Assembly: GCF_001419985.1 (NCBI RefSeq)
Contig: NZ_LJAL01000003.1
Coordinates: 62,001-126,000, forward strand
DNA: 64,000 nt
Direction: 5' to 3'
DNA from: Loktanella sp. 5RATIMAR09
GTDB lineage: Bacteria; Pseudomonadota; Alphaproteobacteria; Rhodobacterales; Rhodobacteraceae
The notes beneath the pieces are model-generated. The model saw only the letters and a list, made by a program, of their open reading frames with translations, made no database searches and was not told the DNA's origin. The translations under genes were made by a program, and so were the position numbers. Shown here piece after piece: positions 45,730 through 53,362 of the stretch; the first letter of the stretch is position 1, and each line of letters starts with the position of its first letter.

Positions 45730-47412
45730 ATGGTCCTGAAGCTTCTCAAGTTATTGCTGCTTATCCTTGGGATCGCCACGGTTGGCCTGACGTTTTATGC
45801 CCATCTTTTGAATGATACCTATCTGCGGTCAACAGCACTCAGCCTCTTGGCGGTCGTGCTGGCTGCGGCCTATGCCTTCGGGGTGTTCCGGCGCAAACCG
45901 GGTGTGAAAGTAACGCAAGCGCCCCCTGCCCGCCAAGTGGTGAAAGACAATAGCGCCCTGCGCCAGCGGCGCCCGAACCCTGCCCCGCGCCCCGCCCCGA
46001 CGGTCACAGTTGATGCGGACGAAGACCTCAAGGATGACGAGCTATATATCGTTTTCTCGCGCCTTGCTGGGCATAAGACAGGTGACGCGTTTCGGGCCCA
46101 TGTCCACGAGATTATTCAAAAAAACGCGCTGCCTGCCCTGACCGCAGAAGAGATCGACCGGATCGCCGCCGACATCGACCGCCGTGATCTGCGCGGCAAG
46201 ACATTCAAGCGCACGCCAGGTATCGCATTGGTCCGGATGCAACGCGCCGATCTTGATGTGGAGTATGGCGGGACCAGCTGGCTGGGGGGGCTGCCGACAT
46301 TGGGGGATACGCCTTGGCCACGGGACGACGCCGGCCGTGCGATGCATCATCTGGCGCAAATTGACCTTGATACTGTTCCTGATCCGCTCTTGCCTGCTGG
46401 TATGCCACAAAAAGGCGCGCTGTCTTTCTTTATGAACACGGCAACCGATGGCCCGCGTCAGGGCAAGGTCATCTATTCGCCAACAATCGGACGTATCGCC
46501 ACCGAGCCGCCTTCGGATCTGCTGCCGATCTACCACGGCCCTGATTGGGGCTACTACGTCAAAGGTCACGCCCGCGAAACGGCGCCCGATACTTTCCCTC
46601 GCTGGCCTGTCGAATTCGTGCTGCTGCCCATGACAAACCAGAACCGGGATGACGACGCCCACGAACTCATGGGTGATCTGTTGCCGTATCAGGCCGCAGG
46701 AGAGCTTTCACCGCAAAACTATCGCACGACCTTGCCGGATTTCGCGCGTCCTTGGTTTTGGGATACGGCCTACCGGTTTACAATGTCGGTGCGTTTGGCC
46801 CGCGACGACATCCAAGACACGTTGCAGAAAGCCAAGAAGCGGGTCCAGCAATACGGGCCAAGCTATCAGGCTGCGGTCGATACAATCCGGCGCGATCGGG
46901 ATGCGTTTTCCGCCTTTGTGGATGAAGTCAGCATCTGGGCCGTATCACATGAACCCTGGGACAGGATGAGCCCCGAGGATGCCGCACAGCTGGAAACCTA
47001 TTTTGCCCAAGTGCGCGACAACGGCGCAGATCCCGGTCGCTTCAAGCCTTTCTACCAATTCACCCAAGGCGAATTGATCAGCGTTCAGGAAGCCGCCACC
47101 GCCTCGCTTGTGGCCGCAGCAAATGCCCCGCCAGAGGTCTATGCGACACTGCCTTTCGAAGTGCGCGGCGATATTGACACGCGTTACAGGATCGCCAACG
47201 TGGGCCGCTGGCACCAGATGTTCGGCCTTGGCTTCAAGATCGGATCGGCCGCGTCAACGCACACACACCACCATCTGCTGCTGCAATTGCACTCGGACCA
47301 GCTTGTCAACTGGATGTGGGGCGACCACGGTGTGGTGCAGTTCTGGATCAGTGAAGACGATCTCTTGGCGCAGAATTGGGACGCGGTCGAGATGACACTG
47401 GAAAGCCGCTAG
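45730..47412 (+). CDS. Membrane-anchored DUF1963-family protein
   Basis: A 560-residue protein. Two hydrophobic segments at residues about 3-25 and 35-53 anchor a long soluble portion. The soluble portion carries the DUF1963 (YwqG-like) domain: YGGTSWLGGLPTLGDTPWPR and MHHLAQIDLDTVPDPLLPAG near residues 180-215, and HHLLLQLHSDQLVNWMWGDH with GVVQFWISEDDL near the end. A helical insertion with FAQVRDNGADPGRFKPFY lies between the two halves of the domain. The function of DUF1963 is unknown. It is not part of the following ABC operon, which has its own leader. Confidence 0.85.
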   Translation: MVLKLLKLLLLILGIATVGLTFYAHLLNDTYLRSTALSLLAVVLAAAYAFGVFRRKPGVKVTQAPPARQVVKDNSALRQRRPNPAPRPAPTVTVDADEDLKDDELYIVFSRLAGHKTGDAFRAHVHEIIQKNALPALTAEEIDRIAADIDRRDLRGKTFKRTPGIALVRMQRADLDVEYGGTSWLGGLPTLGDTPWPRDDAGRAMHHLAQIDLDTVPDPLLPAGMPQKGALSFFMNTATDGPRQGKVIYSPTIGRIATEPPSDLLPIYHGPDWGYYVKGHARETAPDTFPRWPVEFVLLPMTNQNRDDDAHELMGDLLPYQAAGELSPQNYRTTLPDFARPWFWDTAYRFTMSVRLARDDIQDTLQKAKKRVQQYGPSYQAAVDTIRRDRDAFSAFVDEVSIWAVSHEPWDRMSPEDAAQLETYFAQVRDNGADPGRFKPFYQFTQGELISVQEAATASLVAAANAPPEVYATLPFEVRGDIDTRYRIANVGRWHQMFGLGFKIGSAASTHTHHHLLLQLHSDQLVNWMWGDHGVVQFWISEDDLLAQNWDAVEMTLESR

Positions 47413-47573
47413 CCACATCTTGGCCAAGAAACGCGCCAAGCCGCCCCTCAAACAGTGAAATTGGCTCACAAACCACACGTCATAGGGACAATATCCTGTT
47501 GTTCTGGCTTTCCTTTTGAAAAGTGGCTGATAAATTATCGCGAGGATAACAAATCCAACTTGGGAGAAATACA

Positions 47574-48770
47574 ATGAAAAAACTAATGCTGGCGACCTCT
47601 GCCGTCGCCATGATGGCCAGTGGCGCCTATGCCGCCGGTCACGCCGAAGAAGTCAAAATCGGCGTGGTCCTTGGCTTCACCGGCCCGCTTGAATCGATCA
47701 CACCTGCCATGGGTGCTGGTGCCGAACTTGCGATGGCCGAAGTTACTGCATCCGGTGCACTGCTGGGCGGTGCGACTGTCACATCCGTACGTGGCGACAG
47801 CACATGTATCGACGCAGGTGCCGCAACAGCGGCAGCCGAACGTCTGGTCACATCCGACGCGGTTGATGCCATCATGGGCGCTGACTGTTCCGGCGTTACA
47901 GGTGCGATCCTGCAAAACGTTGCACGTCCGAACGGCGTGGTGATGATTTCGCCATCCGCAACATCCCCCGGCCTGTCGACGGCCGAAGATGACGGTCTGT
48001 TCTTCCGCACAGCCCCGTCTGACGCGCGTCAGGGTGTCATCATCACCGAGATCCTGCAGGATCGTGGTGTAACCGAAGTTGCTTTGACCTATACAAACAA
48101 CGACTACGGCAAGGGTCTTGCCGATGCGTTCCAGGCCGCTTTTGAAGAAGCTGGCGGTACAGTCACGATTTCCGCAGCCCACGAAGACGGCAAAGCAGAC
48201 TACTCTGCCGAAGTCGGCGCACTGGCCTCTGCCGGTGGTGAAGTGCTGGTTGTTGCAGGCTACGTTGACCAAGGGGGTTCCGGCATCATCCGTTCATCGC
48301 TCGACTCTGGTGCGTTTGACACATTCTACCTGCCAGACGGCATGGTCGGTGCGGTTCTGAACGACAACTTCGGTGCGGAACTGAACGGGTCTTTCGGCGC
48401 CTACCCCGGCACCGATAACGCAGGCGCAGGCATTTTTGTCGAACTCGCAGCAGAAGCCGGTTTTGACGGCACAGGCGCATTTGCCCCTGAATCATACGAT
48501 GCAGCAGCCCTGATCATGCTGGCGATGCAGGCCGCTGGATCCAAAGATCCGGCTGACTACAAAGAGCATGTCTTTGATGTGGCCAACGCACCCGGCATCG
48601 AAATCCTGCCCGGCGATCTGGCCCGTGGTCTGGAGCTGATCGCAGCTGGCGAAGACATCGACTATGTCGGTGCATCCGCGGTTGAACTGATCGGCCCCGG
48701 CGAATCCGCTGGTTCCTATCAGGAAATTGAATTCGTCGATGGCGTCTATTCAACGATCAACTTCCGTTAA
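47574..48770 (+). CDS. ABC transporter substrate-binding protein (branched-chain amino acid/amide type)
   Basis: A 398-residue periplasmic binding protein of type I fold. A signal peptide (MKKLMLATSAVAMMASGAYA) precedes VKIGVVLGFTGPLESITPAM, the LivJ-like start. The ligand-site region MISPSATSPGLS and the hinge TYTNNDYGKGLADAFQAAF are clear. It delivers an amino acid or amide to the LivHMGF-type transporter encoded downstream. A strong hairpin follows. The real substrate is not known; the penicillin acylase at the end of the operon hints at an N-acylated compound. Confidence 0.93.
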   Translation: MKKLMLATSAVAMMASGAYAAGHAEEVKIGVVLGFTGPLESITPAMGAGAELAMAEVTASGALLGGATVTSVRGDSTCIDAGAATAAAERLVTSDAVDAIMGADCSGVTGAILQNVARPNGVVMISPSATSPGLSTAEDDGLFFRTAPSDARQGVIITEILQDRGVTEVALTYTNNDYGKGLADAFQAAFEEAGGTVTISAAHEDGKADYSAEVGALASAGGEVLVVAGYVDQGGSGIIRSSLDSGAFDTFYLPDGMVGAVLNDNFGAELNGSFGAYPGTDNAGAGIFVELAAEAGFDGTGAFAPESYDAAALIMLAMQAAGSKDPADYKEHVFDVANAPGIEILPGDLARGLELIAAGEDIDYVGASAVELIGPGESAGSYQEIEFVDGVYSTINFR

Positions 48771-48788
48771 GCGGTTGATTTGATAAAG

Positions 48789-48817
48789 AAACGGCGCGGG
48801 TTGTCCCGCGCCGTTTT
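48789..48817 (+). terminator. Intrinsic terminator/attenuator after the ABC binding protein
   Basis: AAACGGCGCGGG pairs perfectly with CCCGCGCCGTTT around TTGT, with a T after it. It is the strongest of the three post-binding-protein hairpins in the window and probably lets only a fraction of transcripts reach livG. Confidence 0.8.
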
Positions 48818-48859
48818 GCAAAACAAGACACGGTTGGAACGTGCGCAAGGGGATATACG

Positions 48860-49645
48860 ATGATTGTCGTTGAAGATGTGGTCAAAACCTTTGGGGGCTT
48901 TCGTGCCGTAGACGGCGCGTCAATGACCATCGAAGAAGGCACGATTACCGGCCTCATCGGGCCCAATGGCGCGGGAAAAACAACCCTTTTCAATGTGATC
49001 GCAGGCGTTCTTAAACCGACCTCCGGCCGTATCACGATGCATGGCGAAGATATCACCGGTCTGCCGCCGCATGAATTATTCCACAAAGGTCTGCTGCGCA
49101 CCTTCCAGATCGCGCATGAGTTTTCGTCCATGACAGTGCGCGAAAACCTGATGATGGTTCCCGGCGACCAGTCTGGCGAAGTGCTTTGGAACACATGGTT
49201 TGGCCGCAAACGGATCGCCAACGAAGAGCGCGCGTTGCAGGCAAAAGCCGACGAAGTGATCGAATTCCTGACCATCGACCACCTGAAGGAAGAAAAAGCA
49301 GGCAACCTGTCCGGCGGGCAGAAAAAGCTGCTTGAGCTGGGGCGCACCATGATGGTGGACGCCAAGATCGTCTTTCTGGACGAGGTTGGTGCCGGTGTGA
49401 ACCGCACCCTTCTGAACACGATCGGCGATGCCATCATCCGCCTGAACAAAGAACGCAATTACACTTTCGTTGTTATTGAACACGACATGGATTTCATCGG
49501 TCGCCTTTGCGATCCGGTGATCTGCATGGCGGAAGGCCACGTTCTGGCCGAAGGGACCTTGGACGAAATCAAGGCAAATGAACAGGTGATCGAGGCCTAC
49601 CTCGGCACCGGGTTGAAAAACAAAGATAAGGTAAGTGCGACATGA
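48860..49645 (+). CDS. livG: ABC transporter ATP-binding protein LivG
   Basis: A 261-residue ABC ATPase with Walker A IGPNGAGKTT, Q-loop region RTFQIAHEFSSMTVRENLMM, signature NLSGGQKKLLELGRTMM and Walker B KIVFLDEVGAGVN, the LivG variant with a Val-Gly after the catalytic Glu. Part of a branched-chain-amino-acid-type importer. It overlaps the next small gene by four bases (ATGA). Confidence 0.94.
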   Translation: MIVVEDVVKTFGGFRAVDGASMTIEEGTITGLIGPNGAGKTTLFNVIAGVLKPTSGRITMHGEDITGLPPHELFHKGLLRTFQIAHEFSSMTVRENLMMVPGDQSGEVLWNTWFGRKRIANEERALQAKADEVIEFLTIDHLKEEKAGNLSGGQKKLLELGRTMMVDAKIVFLDEVGAGVNRTLLNTIGDAIIRLNKERNYTFVVIEHDMDFIGRLCDPVICMAEGHVLAEGTLDEIKANEQVIEAYLGTGLKNKDKVSAT

Positions 49646-49800
49646 AATTCCTACTGACCGTTCTACTCGGGGCCATCCTGGGCTCTGCGGCGACCTTCTA
49701 TTACATCTATGTCAACCACGCGGATGGGACCGAGCAGGCGCTGATGCGTGATACGCTTTTGACCTATGCGCCCTTCCTTGAAGAGTACATCACCCCGTGA
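49642..49800 (+). CDS. 52-residue membrane-anchored protein between livG and livF
   Basis: Begins MKFLLTVLLGAILGSAATFY with one hydrophobic segment (residues about 3-24), followed by a short hydrophilic tail ending YAPFLEEYITP. The ATG overlaps the livG stop (ATGA), and its TGA overlaps the livF GTG start (GTGA), so the frame is locked into the operon at both ends. There is no other reading frame on this segment. It is a real candidate for an operon-encoded transporter accessory protein; no named family is recognised. Confidence 0.72.
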   Translation: MKFLLTVLLGAILGSAATFYYIYVNHADGTEQALMRDTLLTYAPFLEEYITP

Positions 49801-50624
49801 CCAAGAACCCCTATCACGATGACCGTGGCAACAAGGATCGTTCCATCACCAAAGAAGGTGGCGGGACGCTGACAGCGGCCAAGAACGCCCAACGCAGCAG
49901 CAAAGCGCAAGCTGGCGAGCCGTTCCTGATCGGTGACGCCATGACGGGTGGCTACGGCAAAGGGCCGGATATCCTGCATTCCTGCACGATTGCTGCCGAA
50001 AAGGGCGAAATCGCTGTGATCGTCGGCCCCAATGGTGCCGGTAAATCGACAGCGATGAAGGCCGTTTTCGGGATGTTGAACGTTAACGAAGGCGCGGTGC
50101 GTCTGGATGGGGAAGACATCACCCACCTGTCCCCGCAGCAGCGCGTTGTGAAGGGCATGGGCTTTGTCCCGCAGACCTCGAACATCTTCACCTCGATGAC
50201 AGTGGAAGAAAACCTTGAGATGGGCGCCTTCATCCGGCGCGATGATTTCCGCGATACGATGGCGCAGGTTTACGACCTCTTCCCGATCCTCAAGGAAAAG
50301 CGCAATCAGGCAGCGGGCGAGCTTTCAGGCGGGCAACGTCAGCAGGTTGCCGTGGGGCGCGCGCTGATGACACAGCCCAAAGTGCTGATGCTGGACGAAC
50401 CGACCGCAGGTGTGTCGCCCATCGTGATGGATGAATTGTTTGACCGCATCATCGAAGTCGCGCGCACAGGTATCCCGATCCTGATGGTGGAACAGAACGC
50501 CCGCCAAGCGCTTGAAATTGCGGATAAAGCCTATGTTCTGGTACAGGGCCGCAACGCCCACACCGGCACGGGCAAAGAACTGCTGGCGGACGAACAGGTC
50601 CGGCGCAGTTTCCTGGGTGGATGA
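49797..50624 (+). CDS. livF: ABC transporter ATP-binding protein LivF
   Basis: A 275-residue ABC ATPase with a polar amino-terminal extension of about 45 residues (MTKNPYHDDRGNKDRSITKE) before the standard fold. Walker A is VGPNGAGKST, the Q-loop is GFVPQTSNIFTSM, the signature LSGGQRQQ and Walker B VLMLDEPTAG. The GTG start overlaps the previous TGA, and the stop overlaps the next ATG (ATGA), so translation is coupled on both sides. The extension is unusual for LivF and deserves a check against relatives. Confidence 0.93.
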   Translation: MTKNPYHDDRGNKDRSITKEGGGTLTAAKNAQRSSKAQAGEPFLIGDAMTGGYGKGPDILHSCTIAAEKGEIAVIVGPNGAGKSTAMKAVFGMLNVNEGAVRLDGEDITHLSPQQRVVKGMGFVPQTSNIFTSMTVEENLEMGAFIRRDDFRDTMAQVYDLFPILKEKRNQAAGELSGGQRQQVAVGRALMTQPKVLMLDEPTAGVSPIVMDELFDRIIEVARTGIPILMVEQNARQALEIADKAYVLVQGRNAHTGTGKELLADEQVRRSFLGG

Positions 50625-50965
50625 AGATGGCAGCACTTCTTTGCGCCACGATTGCCGGGCCTGCGGTGGCTGACGTCATTTCTTGCGACCTCTCTGGCGT
50701 GCCGGTCCGCTTTGCGATTGATGCATCCCAGTTTGCACCCGCACAGCACCCCGCCGACCCGCCGCGCCGCCAGATCACAACTGTGCAGATGGGCGATACA
50801 GCCTTTGCCGCAGAACCCGTTATACTGGGCGACACGCAGGGGTTTTGGGCCACGCAAGCGGATGGCGCAGAGGTGCTGTTCGTAATGCAGCCCGATGGCA
50901 CCGCCATCTATACCGATACGCGCAACGCCGCACCGATGACAGGCACATGCGAGGTGCTGCAATGA
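50621..50965 (+). CDS. Small secreted hypothetical protein inside the ABC operon
   Basis: A 114-residue protein with a short signal peptide (MKMAALLCATIAGPAVADVI) followed by an all-beta-like mature part with two Cys (ISCDLSGVPVRFAID near the start and GTCEVLQ at the end) that could form a disulphide. Its ATG overlaps the livF stop by four bases. It has no recognised family, and its place between LivF and LivH suggests an accessory role in the transporter, perhaps periplasmic. Confidence 0.72.
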   Translation: MKMAALLCATIAGPAVADVISCDLSGVPVRFAIDASQFAPAQHPADPPRRQITTVQMGDTAFAAEPVILGDTQGFWATQADGAEVLFVMQPDGTAIYTDTRNAAPMTGTCEVLQ

Positions 50966-50996
50966 ATACCTTTTTGACTACCGGGGATCGTTTCTC

Positions 50997-52007
50997 ATGG
51001 ATTTTCTGAATGCGATTGTCGCCTTTGCAAATTTCGTCTTTGTGCCGGGCCTTGCTTATGGCGCGCAGTTGGCCATCGGTGCGTTGGGTGTTACGCTGAT
51101 TTACGGCATCTTGCGGTTCTCGAATTTCGCCCATGGCGACACGATGGCCTTTGGCACCGCCATTACGATCCTTGTCACCACCGCCCTGACGGGCATGGGG
51201 ATTACCTTTGGGCCCCTGCCCACCGCCCTTCTTGCCCTGCCTGTCGGCATCGGGGCCACGATCCTGCTTTTGCTGGGTATCGACCGTGGGGTTTATAAAT
51301 TCTACCGCGATCAAAAGGCCTCTCCGGTGATCCTTGTGATCGTGTCGATGGGTGTGATGTTCGTTATGAACGGGGTTGTGCGTTTCATCATTGGTGTGCG
51401 CGATATCAACTTTGCCGATGGCGAACGTTTCATCATCACCGCCCGCGAATTCCGCGATATGACAGGTTTGCAAGAAGGTCTGGCGATCAAGACAACCCAA
51501 GCCATTACCGTGGTCGTGGCCTTTATCGTCATGGCGCTTTTGTTCTGGTTCCTGAACAAGACACGCACCGGTAAATCCATGCGTGCCTTTTCCGATAACG
51601 AGGATCTGGCGCTGCTGTCAGGCATCAACCCCGATTGGGTGGTCAAGGTCACTTGGATGATCGTCGCGGCCCTCGCCACCACTGCAGGTGTGCTTTACGG
51701 GCTGGATAAATCCTTCAAGGCCTTCACCTATTTCCAACTGCTGCTGCCGATCTTTGCCGCCGCCATCGTGGGGGGCTTGGGCAATCCGCTGGGGGCTATT
51801 GCGGGTGGTTTCGTGATCGCCTTCAGCGAGGTCACCATCACCTATGCGTGGAAAAAGGTGTTGGGCTATCTGATGCCCGAAAGCCTCGCGCCGAACGGCC
51901 TCGTCCAGTTGCTTTCCACCGATTATAAATTCGCCGTCAGCTTTGCGATCCTGATTATCGTGCTGCTGTTCAAACCGACGGGTCTTTTCAAAGGACAATC
52001 CGTATGA
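50997..52007 (+). CDS. livH: Branched-chain amino acid-type ABC permease LivH
   Basis: A 336-residue permease with about eight hydrophobic segments. LAIGALGVTLIYGILRFSNF and HGDTMAFGTAITIL match the LivH amino terminus, and AAIVGGLGNPLGAIAGGFVIAF is the conserved loop with the EAA-like contact region. It forms the translocation path with LivM, whose ATG overlaps its stop by four bases. Confidence 0.94.
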   Translation: MDFLNAIVAFANFVFVPGLAYGAQLAIGALGVTLIYGILRFSNFAHGDTMAFGTAITILVTTALTGMGITFGPLPTALLALPVGIGATILLLLGIDRGVYKFYRDQKASPVILVIVSMGVMFVMNGVVRFIIGVRDINFADGERFIITAREFRDMTGLQEGLAIKTTQAITVVVAFIVMALLFWFLNKTRTGKSMRAFSDNEDLALLSGINPDWVVKVTWMIVAALATTAGVLYGLDKSFKAFTYFQLLLPIFAAAIVGGLGNPLGAIAGGFVIAFSEVTITYAWKKVLGYLMPESLAPNGLVQLLSTDYKFAVSFAILIIVLLFKPTGLFKGQSV

Positions 52008-53305
52008 GCACTACTGTCAAAGATACCGCCCTTTTCGGTCTTGTCGCCGTCCTGTTGATCGGCACCGGCCTGATCCAAGGCTGGAACTCGGCCCTTTTGA
52101 TCCTGAACATGGGGTTGATCTCGGCGATTATGGCGCTCGGGGTGAACCTGCAATGGGGCTTTGCGGGACTGTTCAACATCGGGGTCATGGGCTTTGTCGC
52201 ACTGGGTGGCCTCGCGGCTGTGCTGGTCTCGACCGAACCTGTGCCAGAGGCATGGCAGGCCGGTGGTTTACGGATTTTCGCGGGCCTCGCCTTGGGTGCG
52301 GCCACGGTTGTGGCGGCGGTCATGGCGCAAAAACGGCTCAAGGGACGCACAAAAACCATCGTCACGCTGGTGATCCTTGTGGGCGGGTTCTTTCTCTATC
52401 GCGCCGTGTTCGATCCCGGCAAGGAAGCGGTCGAAGCGATCAACCCTGCCGTCAGCGGCAACTTGGGCGGTCTGAACCTGCCGATCCTTTTGTCTTGGCC
52501 GGTTGGTGGGCTGCTCGCCGCTGGTGCGGCTTGGGTGATTGGCAAAACGGCGCTGGGACTGCGCTCGGACTACCTTGCGATTGCCACGCTCGGCATTGCG
52601 GAAATCATCATCGCCGTGATGAAAAACGAAGATTGGCTGGCGCGCGGCGTCAAAAACGTGATCGGCCTTGACCGTCCGGTCCCGTTCGAGATCGACCTGC
52701 AACAAGACCCTGTGTTCGTCGAACGCGCAGCCAGCGTCGGGCTTGATCCGGTTCTGGCGTCGACGCTTTACACGAAAATGGCCTATGCGGTGCTCTTTAC
52801 CATCGTCCTGCTGATCCTGCTCTGGCTGGCGCAAAAAGCACTCAAAAGCCCATGGGGCCGCATGATGCGCGCGATCCGCGACAATGAAACCGCCGCCGAG
52901 GCGATGGGCAAAGACGTGACCGCACGGCATTTGCAGATCTTTATCCTCGGCTCTGCGGTTTGCGGGATCGCCGGTGCGATGATGACAACGCTGGATGGTC
53001 AGTTGACACCTGGCACCTATCAGCCGCTGCGCTTTACCTTCCTTGTCTGGGTGATGGTAATCGTGGGCGGATCAGGCAACAACTTTGGTGCTGTGCTGGG
53101 TGGTATGCTGATCTGGTGGCTCTGGGTGCAGGTGGAACCGCTGGGTCTGGGGCTGATGAACATCCTGAGCAGCGGGCTAGAGGACGGGAGCGCCATGAAG
53201 GACTGGATGATCGAATCCGCCGCCCATATGCGTTTGCTGACAATGGGTCTGGTGCTGCTTCTGGTGCTGCGGTTCAGCCCGCGCGGGCTGATCCCCGAAC
53301 GCTAA
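52004..53305 (+). CDS. livM: Branched-chain amino acid-type ABC permease LivM
   Basis: A 433-residue permease. LILNMGLISAIMALGVNLQWGFAGLFNIGVM appears as two conserved stretches: GVNLQWGFAGLFNIG and YLAIATLGIAEIIIAVMKNE. The family motif AIRDNETAAEAMGKDV is also present. A carboxy-terminal core with VIVGGSGNNFGAVLGGMLI closes the protein. An insertion of about 80 residues between the first and second conserved parts makes it longer than typical LivM. It is coupled to livH. Confidence 0.94.
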   Translation: MSTTVKDTALFGLVAVLLIGTGLIQGWNSALLILNMGLISAIMALGVNLQWGFAGLFNIGVMGFVALGGLAAVLVSTEPVPEAWQAGGLRIFAGLALGAATVVAAVMAQKRLKGRTKTIVTLVILVGGFFLYRAVFDPGKEAVEAINPAVSGNLGGLNLPILLSWPVGGLLAAGAAWVIGKTALGLRSDYLAIATLGIAEIIIAVMKNEDWLARGVKNVIGLDRPVPFEIDLQQDPVFVERAASVGLDPVLASTLYTKMAYAVLFTIVLLILLWLAQKALKSPWGRMMRAIRDNETAAEAMGKDVTARHLQIFILGSAVCGIAGAMMTTLDGQLTPGTYQPLRFTFLVWVMVIVGGSGNNFGAVLGGMLIWWLWVQVEPLGLGLMNILSSGLEDGSAMKDWMIESAAHMRLLTMGLVLLLVLRFSPRGLIPER

Positions 53306-53317
53306 CTTGTCCTTGCT

Positions 53318-53343
53318 GTCTGCCCTGCTACAACGGGGCAGAC
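53318..53343 (+). other. Hairpin between livM and the penicillin acylase gene
   Basis: GTCTGCCC pairs with GGGCAGAC around a 10-base loop. No T run follows, so it is more likely an mRNA-stabilising or attenuating element than a full terminator, and the acylase gene probably remains in the operon. Confidence 0.45.
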
Positions 53344-53362
53344 CTGAACACCCGAGGACCCT

